Source: Balanoglossus misakiensis
Taxonomy: Eukaryota > Hemichordata
Assembly (NCBI GenBank): GCA_040954595.2
Contig: CM082578.2
Coordinates: forward strand, 2,480,001-2,544,000
Direction of reading: 5' to 3'
Length of the DNA stretch: 64,000 nt
The position numbers were made by a program, and so were the translations under genes. The notes below the pieces were generated by a model that was not told where the DNA came from, searched no databases, and saw nothing but the letters and a program-made list of their open reading frames with translations. Numbering within the stretch: position 1 is the stretch's first letter; every line of letters starts with the position of its first letter. Of the stretch, positions 57,801 to 64,000 are shown in pieces.

Positions 57801-59120
57801 ATATCCAGACCGTAGATCAAGCGATGAAAACCACTCGGCGTTACTAAGGTTATCAAGCGTATCCAATACCCGGGGTAATGCGTAAGCGTCTTTAATGGTT
57901 TTGGCGTTGAGACGTCTATAATCAATACACACCCTCAGCTTCCCATCAGGTTTTCTGACACATACAACATTTGAGGACCACGGGCTGTTTGATTCTCTAA
58001 TCACACCACTCTGTAGCATATCTTGCAGGTACTGTTGCAATTCTTCGTACATACCCATAGGGATTCGACGGTATTTATCTTTAAAGGGGGTTTCATCCGT
58101 TAACTTTATCGAATGTGTTACCAATGTTGTGTGTCCCAAATCTCTCTCACCTGTAGAGAACACGGTTTGCCATTTACCAATGGTAGCCAAGGCTTGGTCT
58201 TTCTGGATTTCTGTTAATTCTGTATCTGCCTCTTGTAATCCCAGGTCTTTTATCAGCCAATCGGGTACTTTTGGTGAGGTGGTCCCATCTGAGTTTGTAT
58301 CAATATCATCTCCATATGGATCTAAAGGCTGTGAGACATTAGATGCTAAGTTCATGTTACATAGGGTGCTTTTAGGGGGAACTGTGACAGCACGTGCTCC
58401 ATAGTTGGTCACCATTACTGGGATTCGACACGAATTACCACGAGGCTCTAACTTCAACACGGCTGGAGTAACAAGTAAACCACCAGGTAAAAGTCTGTCA
58501 TTTTCTGGTTCCACCACAACTACTGATTGACAATTTCTTAGGTCCACTCTGCAAAATCCATGGATGACTGTGCGTTCGTATGGTCCAATGGTTGTGGGTT
58601 TAGTAGTGGTAACTGTAAATGTCCTACCTTCGGCCCTCTGCCGGTGGATAGTCGCTTGGTATGCTAGTCTCCATACTGAGGATAGGTCTGTACTGTACTG
58701 TGTATCTTCATCCACAAAATGTTGGAGAACATTTGTGCCTATCACAACTGGAACCATCTGATTATATTCCGTGTCTTCAACAACAAGCAATAATATATCT
58801 TTAGACATCTCTTGTCCATGGCTATCTGGGAATTTCACTTCAACTTCAATATAACCAAGGTAAGGAACTTCTGTACCACTAGCCCCTTCTACCTTCACCA
58901 AGTTGTTCAGGTCATGAATTGGTTTCTGTAGCTTCTCTCTGTTAAAAGTGTCAGCAACAGTAGATACCATGGACCCGGTGTCTATCAGCGCAATACACGA
59001 GGATCCTTCCAACACAATTTCAGTTTCATTGGCGTGGCCTATTAAAGAATCAATAACATTAGAGGGACTGTTACCGTTCCGACCTAGCGCATGTCCCTCC
59101 GGATGCCTGGTCGCTCCCCA
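54867..59120 (-). CDS. pol: Pol polyprotein: protease, RT, RNase H, integrase (intact)
   Basis: Continuous -1 frame from the slippery site to the stop at 54867, about 1417 codons; no ATG start is needed. Numbering from 59015: protease active site ALIDTGSMVS (~10-18) and VVIGTNVL; RT with LRVCIDYRRLNAKT, FSSLDLRSGYYQ, the catalytic CVYLDDIIVFS (~460) and FLGFAGYYRRFI; RNase H with HTDASSTGLGAVLYQ (~618) and FTDNNPL; integrase zinc finger H..H..CLPC (~865-905), the DDE core with DFLH (~936), HSDQGRNFES (~992) and ERFNK (~1028); a basic C-terminus without an obvious chromodomain, then a Ser/Thr/Pro-rich tail. All catalytic residues expected are present. Domain order is canonical Ty3/Gypsy, unlike the Gmr1-like relic at 34-48 kb. 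Confidence 0.95.
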   Translation of the reverse strand, partial: WGATRHPEGHALGRNGNSPSNVIDSLIGHANETEIVLEGSSCIALIDTGSMVSTVADTFNREKLQKPIHDLNNLVKVEGASGTEVPYLGYIEVEVKFPDSHGQEMSKDILLLVVEDTEYNQMVPVVIGTNVLQHFVDEDTQYSTDLSSVWRLAYQATIHRQRAEGRTFTVTTTKPTTIGPYERTVIHGFCRVDLRNCQSVVVVEPENDRLLPGGLLVTPAVLKLEPRGNSCRIPVMVTNYGARAVTVPPKSTLCNMNLASNVSQPLDPYGDDIDTNSDGTTSPKVPDWLIKDLGLQEADTELTEIQKDQALATIGKWQTVFSTGERDLGHTTLVTHSIKLTDETPFKDKYRRIPMGMYEELQQYLQDMLQSGVIRESNSPWSSNVVCVRKPDGKLRVCIDYRRLNAKTIKDAYALPRVLDTLDNLSNAEWFSSLDLRSGYYQVQMAEDDKAKTAFTVGNFGLFEFNRMSMGLTNAPATFQRLMEKCFGELAFRECCVYLDDIIVFSKTFEDHLNRLERVFQRLASHGLKLKATKCVLFQKKVKYLGHVVSADGITTDPDKVAALKEWPIPTTVTELRRFLGFAGYYRRFIQSYSNIAKPLNDLLCGRQSRNKAGKFEKLQWGQQEQQAFDTLRKSLMSSPILAFADYSLPFEIHTDASSTGLGAVLYQRQKGILRVIAYASRGLTKSESNYPAHKLEFLALKWAVTKKFNDYLYGSKFTVFTDNNPLTYVLTSAKLDAVGHRWLSDLSLYDFSIVYRSGKKNIEADALSRIPWNRENPETETNLGADVVQALCRATEGPYVTSFGMVADEDRPAVVQGGDDVFWKTEQSKDSTIRYVTDQLEKDHKPLMRDHTGDIRLLIQDWKRLVLKNGVLYRKCFIDDIQYLQLVLPVHHRKDVLEELHDKLGHFGQDKTLDLVRRRFYWPRMSMDVQKKVEHCLPCIRRKSSTSLPRTPLVNIHTSQPMEMVCIDFLHIPTPDQGYSNILVMTDHFTRYAIAVPTKNQSAKTTAKALFEHLILHYGFPGRLHSDQGRNFESSTIQELCRIANIKKSRTTPYHPQGNGMCERFNKTLLQMLGTMNEDNKTRWASHVNTMVHAYNSTKHESTGYSPFFLMFGREPRLPIDVSGHADQTNLEYGGTVSDYVTKLAERLDYAYKVATERSVKSGERQKKSYDRKVKVAIIQPGDTVLVKNTGPKDNYKLADQWEKDPYTVISQPIEDIPVYVVQKQVKGGRKRTLHRNLLLPIPIIPDELDDDVNTKMTQRDVKQSVPGVINDATQDAVDEDDDGIGKLQFVSTINLPTEHNALNPTAAEFIPSRRESSLMDNPTSMVNPDGPSQVLTSDFSNHILQSTDGWSSSDPDGITPATTNISPDSSSSTPPEPRYPTRQRRPPDRYSPEQWNLKQFSHTTLSSIPFINCHY

Positions 59121-59126
59121 TTTAAA
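59080..59126 (-). promoter_or_regulatory. -1 ribosomal frameshift signal between gag and pol
   Basis: The slippery heptamer T TTA AAT lies in gag frame at 59126-59120. After a 6-nt spacer (GGGGAG) a hairpin can form: CGACC (59113-59109) with GGTCG (59084-59080), and inside it GCAT with ATGC. The gag stop lies within the hairpin. Pol is open in exactly the -1 frame from the heptamer on. Sequence, spacing and frame all match canonical -1 frameshifting. Confidence 0.85.
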
Positions 59127-60508
59127 GGACAGTCTGTCTTTTTGTGTCCATGTTCACCACACTTGAAGCAGTTGCCTGGGAAAACTTGTTTGGGTTGGCG
59201 AGTTCCATCGTTGCCACGCCGATCCCGGCCATTTTCATTGTTGACACGTCGGCGAAAAGTAGACTCTGGAGTTGATGATGTTGAAGTTCGCTTCTCTAGT
59301 TCAGCAACCTTCTCAGCTAAGTTCTTCAGACCTTTGGTAAGTTCCTCCAATTTGGTTATCATTGTCTTGTCAGCAACAGTTGCTTGGTGAACCCTGGTAG
59401 TGGTCTCCCTATTTACTTCAAGCTTTCTTGCGGCTAGCAACAATCCTGAATAATCTTCTCCCGTATCATATCGGTGTCTGATTGCATTCTTAATGTGCTC
59501 ATCTGACAGGCCAGAAAAGAATTTGGTTCGAAGCATGGTTTCTTCTGAATTACTAGAGATGGACTGACCTGATCTGAGTTCATCCAAAAGTCCTTCGATG
59601 CGACAGGCCCATTCTGCTACCTTTTCTGTCTTCGTTTGTCGTGCTGTATAGAATTTTTCCAAAACTGCTTCCGGTGGCAATACTTTCCCAAAGACCATGT
59701 CCATCTTCGCCATCAATCGGGACACTGTGATGTCTTCTCCCATATGTAGTAGGACTTCAGCAGCGGACGCTCGTAGGGATTTCCGAACAGCCTGCATAAT
59801 TATGGTCTCCGGAAACACATTCTCCCTCTGTAGTGCTCGAACTTCATATCGCCACATTTCATAAGTGACATCACCTTTGCCAGAGAAGACGACTATTCTT
59901 GGGAATTCCACCGAGTGAAAAGCAGTAGTGGCTGTGGCTGGCTGTGCAGCAGCTGCTTGGGCAGGTGAAGACATAATAAATGGTGAAGAATCTGCAACTG
60001 AAGTTGGTACTGGAAATGCTGGAAATGGAATCGGCTGTGGCATAGGGGTTGATACGATTGGTTTCAGTGGAGCAGGTGATATGGCCTGTGCAACCGCTTT
60101 CCTATCTGCTTCAGACAGTAAACTCCACATGTTAATAATTTCCTGTACATCTGCTTTGGGTTTGGATGTCTTGGGATCACTGGTTTCATTGTAATCTAGG
60201 CCAGTACTTTGTTCGGTTTCCTCAATTAAATGCCACAGTTCCAACCCTCGGGCTGTGGTCACACGACTTGCCCGTAATTTGCTTTCTTCAAAAGTGCTTT
60301 TATGTATTACTGGCAGAGCGGCTGTGGCTGATTCTATATTCTCAAATATGACAAAAGCGGAATCTTTATCAGAAATATAAATTTAATCAACCTGGGCCAA
60401 ACCAAGCTGTAACTCGATAAATTCTCTAAAATGTTTCTTTGTACATTCAAAAGGCAAGTGTTGCACATAAATGCTTCGCTCTTGAATTGATATTTTGGAC
60501 ACAGCCAT
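59084..60508 (-). CDS. gag: Gag polyprotein with RRM-like N-terminus (one in-frame stop)
   Basis: Starts at ATG 60508 in strong context (A at -3, G at +4); 474 codons in one frame to TAG 59084-59086. The N-terminus has the two signature strands of an RNA-recognition motif: RNP2-like SIYVQHLP (residues ~13-20) and RNP1-like SAFVIFEN (~49-56). A TAA at 60383-60385 (codon 42) falls between them. Next come a proline-rich linker, a capsid-like region (MWRYEVRALQRENVFPETII, VLEKFYTARQTKTEKVAEW; residues ~195-310), a coiled-coil-like KLEELTKGLKNLAEKVAELE stretch, and a CCHC zinc knuckle CFKCGEHGHKKTDC near the end. Gag forms the particle and binds RNA. The capsid resembles the PNMA/Gypsy type. Readthrough or loss of function at codon 42 cannot be told from sequence. 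Confidence 0.85.
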
Positions 60509-61562
60509 TTTTTTTCTTCCATAAAATGAGAGGCAATTTGGGAGGACTCTGACGTGTCGTTAAATACGATGCAATGCAAGCTATTTCACTGGAAAATCTT
60601 AACAATAATATCAGTATCTACTGGCATAGCACATACGTTAACAGGGAATGAAATAAGCATAGAATAGCTTACAGACACTGCCAAAGGTTCTATAGAGACT
60701 AATGTATGATTTGGATGAATACGACCATTCATGGACAGTCTCAATAATAATGAAACAACTAAATAACTAATACAATAATAAACTAACTCAAGTCAATATA
60801 CAATATTTAACTTATAACTTAATATTTTTTTTTCAACAAGCGCTGACAATTTTTTTTTTCACGTCGTTTGGAAAATAATGAACTGAAATTTACAAAGAAA
60901 ATTTATACTTCAGCACTTAACCAAAATGTACTGTTGAAAGAAAATAATTTTTTTTTTTCCGTTAAAGCAGGCTAAAGGCAACAAAACAGGGGTTTATATC
61001 CACATGGAGCCCACTTCAACAATTAAATCAAAGTCAAAACTACTTTGACCACATTGCCTTATATAGACAATATTGAAATTTCTAAGAAAAATTTACAAAC
61101 ATTACGTTACACCAGGTTCTACGGCGAATAACCAGAAAGTTCGTTGGCAATAAAATACCCAGTCCACAAGTTCAAGTCCGAAGTTATCACAGATGGAAAC
61201 TATGCGCCACGGACGGAATTTATGCGCACTGTCTATAGTTCGCACGGAATAACACTGTCAAGTTCTGGACACACAATACCTTGTATACCGCGATGAACAC
61301 TTCACACTAAACAGTTCCGGCCGGTAACAGTTCAGCGACTTCACCACTTGGCACTCTGCAGAGAATTTTCCTCGCCGTTGACGCTTGGACCTGGCTCCCG
61401 TCTGTCTGCAGTCCGGGTGGCTCCCCAAGGACGTCCAGCTCAGCGAAAGACACACCTGGTTGGGCGTTGTCCGTTGTCCAGACACTTCTGACCAGTTAAA
61501 ACATGGCACTTGTCAGTATCATCCTCTCCGTCCCGAAAAAAGAACTTGCGTAGGAATTGCCA
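60509..61562 (-). other. 5' untranslated leader of the Gypsy element
   Basis: About 1.05 kb between primer site and gag start, no long ORF in element sense. It contains T-rich runs near 60835, 60850 and 60950. Packaging and start-site signals may lie here; none is recognisable. Confidence 0.6.
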
Positions 61563-61581
61563 AATCCTGCCGACTACGCCA
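61563..61581 (-). other. Primer binding site for tRNA-Ser
   Basis: The plus strand reads AATCCTGCCGACTACGCCA, identical to the 3' end (with CCA) of metazoan tRNA-Ser of the AGA/TGA type as I recall it: 19 matching bases. It lies 2 bp inside the 5' LTR, the right place to prime minus-strand DNA synthesis. Confidence 0.85.
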
Positions 61582-61583
61582 TT

Positions 61584-62225
61584 TGTCACGGTTGTCGCCG
61601 TTCATTCCAACATATTCACACCAAACAGGTTACGGTTAACAAAGACATAGGCCTTACATTTAATAACTGAAATGGAACAAATACATGTCAGTTCCAACGT
61701 GTGTGGCCGGTCTGGCTACAGAGGTGAACTGCTAAATTACACACATGTATGGGAGTTCACCTCCAACAGAATACACCAAAATTCATGCAAGTGAAAAATA
61801 TAGACATACAATTGGAAAATTGACGCAAGTTAAAGACACCAATTACTTGTGCTGAAATGAGTCGGTAGAATGCACCAAAATACAAAGCTTCAAGCAACAG
61901 GTAAGGTACAAGGAAACTAACCTGAAATGGAACAAATACATGTCAGTTCCAACGTGTGTGGCCGGTCTGGCTACAGAGGTGAACTGACTAATTTTATGCA
62001 CCATGTCCTTTTATATCAGCAATTACATCATAGTGCCAGATTAGCTTGTGTTCATTGGTCAAATGAAACTTCCAGGTGGTTTGCATATAATTAAGATCAA
62101 CCAATTGAAGGTAAGTACTATTACGTCATATGAATAATTGAATAACTAATTACTATAAGATACAGGTATAACATACATACAGATATACATGTATACAAAT
62201 TCAATGGATCAACAAGGCCGTTACA
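61584..62225 (-). repeat. 5' LTR
   Basis: Same length and sequence as the 3' LTR apart from one base (GACTAATTTT here, GACCAATTTT there). It contains the promoter for the element. Confidence 0.95.
62007..62016 (-). promoter_or_regulatory. TATA box in the 5' LTR
   Basis: ATATAAAAGG on the minus strand, within the LTR and ~420 bp upstream of its downstream edge. The same box lies at 54589-54598 in the 3' LTR. Confidence 0.6.
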
Positions 62226-62840
62226 CGTCCAAGAATAAAGAATTACACCACACAACGACAGTAGTTGGCTTTATAAACACACACAACATAAAGTTATCGA
62301 CGAAAAAGTACACGAGCTTTTGAAACAACGATGATTTTGGGAGAAATCTGGTTTCAGTGCTTTTCAGAAGCGTCCCTGGGAAACAATAACCACGCCATTC
62401 AAACAGTTGTCAATCGCGTGGAAGTGTAAAGTGTTCAATTATTTTCTGTGTACATGAGAGCAATTACACAGTCATTATGCACGACGACCACTCCCAAATA
62501 AACAACTATACAAACACACGTTAATCCGAACCCCCGGTACTTTCCGCACCGGGGTTTAAAGTGGCCGAACATCTGGCACCATCACAGGAGATTGGTGATG
62601 GCTCCACTAAACGACTGCTCACATGTATACGAATCACAATAACTGTTATTTGTCCGAGTTCGAGTCGATAAGCCCGTTTTCATAAGTCTAGCCTTGGATG
62701 CAAACTAGGAAAATGGAAGAAACTACATCGGGGAAATGTTTCACACATTCTTAGCAAAAGTCATCCAAATATCAAATGTGCGTGTTGTTATGATATTAAA
62801 CTGTTCCCTGATACAAATTAAAGAGTGTTAGACTTAGTTT
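62226..62840. other. No gene seen
   Basis: Right flank of the Gypsy insertion. Contains CCGCACCGGGGTTTAAAG, inverse of the motif in the left flank. Confidence 0.35.
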
Positions 62841-62846
62841 GCGTGC

Positions 62847-62909
<63 letters not shown>

Positions 62910-62919
62910 CGCGCGCGCA
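62841..62919. repeat. (GT/GC)n microsatellite
   Basis: GCGTGCGTGCGCGCGC, then a long (GT)n run, then ACGCGCGCGCGCAC: alternating purine-pyrimidine throughout, able to adopt Z-DNA. Confidence 0.95.
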
Positions 62920-63022
62920 CTGGAGTTGTGAACCGTATCTCAGTTGCACATCTGAAAGCTATCCTAATAAACGGATTTTGAAATAAGTCAGATTAGGGTT
63001 AATCCATTTGATTTTGATTTTA

Positions 63023-63749
63023 TGGACCGTTCAGTTTTTAGGGCTGGGTTGGGGGGGGGGGTCGGCATGTTTGTGTTATTGGTTTTCAAAATCAGGCAGA
63101 CCCGCCTTCACCAAGGACCAAAAAATGGCAACCCCCTTTTGACAGGCAAAAAATATGATGACCCCCCCCCCCCGAAAACATTAAACAACTACCTGTTGAA
63201 GAAAAAGGCTTGTTTCCAAGAGCGTGCTCGCGGTCCTCATCTTATGTACACTGTAGATAAACGGAAAGAGACTCCCCACACTTTAATTATAAATAAAAGG
63301 TGTAAAATAGTATAGTGTTGCGGTAAAGTTAAAATGACAAGTCAATACAATAGTTGGTAGAATTGGTAAAACAAGAACAGAACAAATTAAATCAATGTTG
63401 AGGATGACAAATTTTACTTTTGCCACTCAAAGTTAGCATCGGTAGAGTGGGGTGGCAAGTACTCTGCCCTGGTACACTAGACAAAACAGCCAATAAATGA
63501 AATGTGGTGAAGAATGGGGTAGGTGTGTTGGTGTGGGAATGGGGTGCCCCCCTCCCACATTAGAAAATTTTGTAAAATAAAGGGCTCAAAACTGCATTTT
63601 TGTGGACGCAAGCGCAAAACTGGGGGGGGGGGGGCAAAAGTATGTGACCCCTCAAACGTTTCGAAAATAAAGATGATTTGGATTTCAAACTTTAAGTGAC
63701 TCACCCCTGGATTTTGCCGGCCCTCAGGCTGTAAAAACTTAACGGTCCC
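63023..63749. mobile_element. GC-rich TIR element, copy 3 (727 bp)
   Basis: GGACCGTTCAGTTTTTAGGG at the left and GTAAAAACTTAACGGTCCC at the right; TTA on both sides (63020-63022 and 63750-63752). The interior has the same G/C blocks as 1925-2945 and the stretch GCAAGTACTCTGCCCTGGTA also found at 1708 and 3388. An independent insertion of the family, supporting a 3-bp TWA target. Confidence 0.75.
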
Positions 63750-63755
63750 TTAGTA

Positions 63756-64000
63756 TGAGCCAAAGTGTTTGAAAGCAATGAAGCATTATGGCATAGTTTT
63801 GAGGCAAAGCAAAATTTAATTAATTGAGTTTTAAAACACTCGTCAAAATGGGTTACATAACAAATTTAGACCGAACAATGTCTTTATGCAGTTAAGTACC
63901 GCTAAACAGCTCAACATAAAGTGAGATGCTCCACAGATATGTTCCGACAAATAGCTGCATATGTATTTTGAATTACTTTACAATTTCTTACGTATAATTT
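63756..64000. other. No gene seen
   Basis: AT-rich window edge, nothing supported. Confidence 0.4.

Larger units (their letters stand above)
54166..62225 (-). mobile_element. Young Ty3/Gypsy retrotransposon (8060 bp)
   Basis: Two 642-bp LTRs flank an internal region with tRNA-Ser primer site, gag, -1 frameshift signal and pol (protease, RT, RNase H, integrase), all on the minus strand. There is no env-like frame. The LTRs differ at a single base (54571 C versus T at its partner), so insertion was recent. No exact target duplication is seen: the outer flanks AGGTC and CGTCC share only GTC. One in-frame stop in gag is the only evident defect. Confidence 0.95.

Noticed and set aside
55147-59390. 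Plus-strand ORFs such as 55147-55533, 57409-57801 and 59091-59390
   Set aside because: They lie antisense to the intact pol and gag frames and show no domain.
61258-61639. Small ORFs in the Gypsy leader
   Set aside because: They lie in the untranslated leader, are short, overlap on both strands and have no domain.
54166-62225. Endogenous retrovirus with env
   Set aside because: No frame between pol and the 3' LTR; only about 60 bp separate them.

Overview
The window is animal nuclear DNA, AT-rich and dominated by repeats. There is no operon structure, and every long open reading frame belongs to a retrotransposon. The mix of families (two kinds of Ty3/Gypsy, a DIRS-like fragment, CR1/L2-like and other non-LTR elements, CACTA-, Mutator- and PIF-like DNA transposons, TTAA-target MITEs, many satellites) fits a marine invertebrate, perhaps a hemichordate or cephalochordate. 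That is inference; no marker gene fixes the species. No host gene is securely identified, only a few low-confidence exon candidates, mostly on the minus strand at 17-20 kb.

Layout. 0.4-5 kb: a 127-bp array, then a 1.68-kb tandem duplication carrying a DIRS-like RT/RNase H fragment split by a GC-rich TIR element. 5.3-9.9 kb: a 4.6-kb element with long inverted arms and a decayed ORF. 11-15.3 kb: a 50-bp satellite, a fold-back MITE and a large field of inverted ~158-bp satellite. 15.3-21.7 kb: duplicated segments, exon candidates, a TTAA element and a 159-bp array. 22.5-28.3 kb: a 103-bp array and a 4.5-kb element with long inverted ends, inside which lie a 1.6-kb TA-flanked element and a 145-bp hairpin. 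28.4-34.5 kb: a small Mutator-like element holding a piece of the neighbouring L2 locus, and two copies of a ~0.9-kb segmental duplication.

34.5-48.0 kb is a nested stack. A dead Gmr1-like Gypsy element (minus strand) was cut by a 793-bp TTAA element, a 1.86-kb non-LTR element and a Mutator-like element with a 9-bp target duplication. The Mutator-like element was itself hit by a 5.25-kb CACTA-like transposon whose two ends carry arrays of short palindromes, regularly spaced at about 32 bp on the right.

54.2-62.2 kb is a young Ty3/Gypsy element (minus strand) with 642-bp LTRs that differ at one site. Visible parts are a TATA box in the LTR, a tRNA-Ser primer site, a gag with an RRM-like N-terminus, capsid-like region and zinc knuckle, a canonical -1 frameshift site with a hairpin, and an intact pol (protease, RT, RNase H, integrase). 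Gag carries one in-frame stop at codon 42, so this copy may not be self-sufficient.
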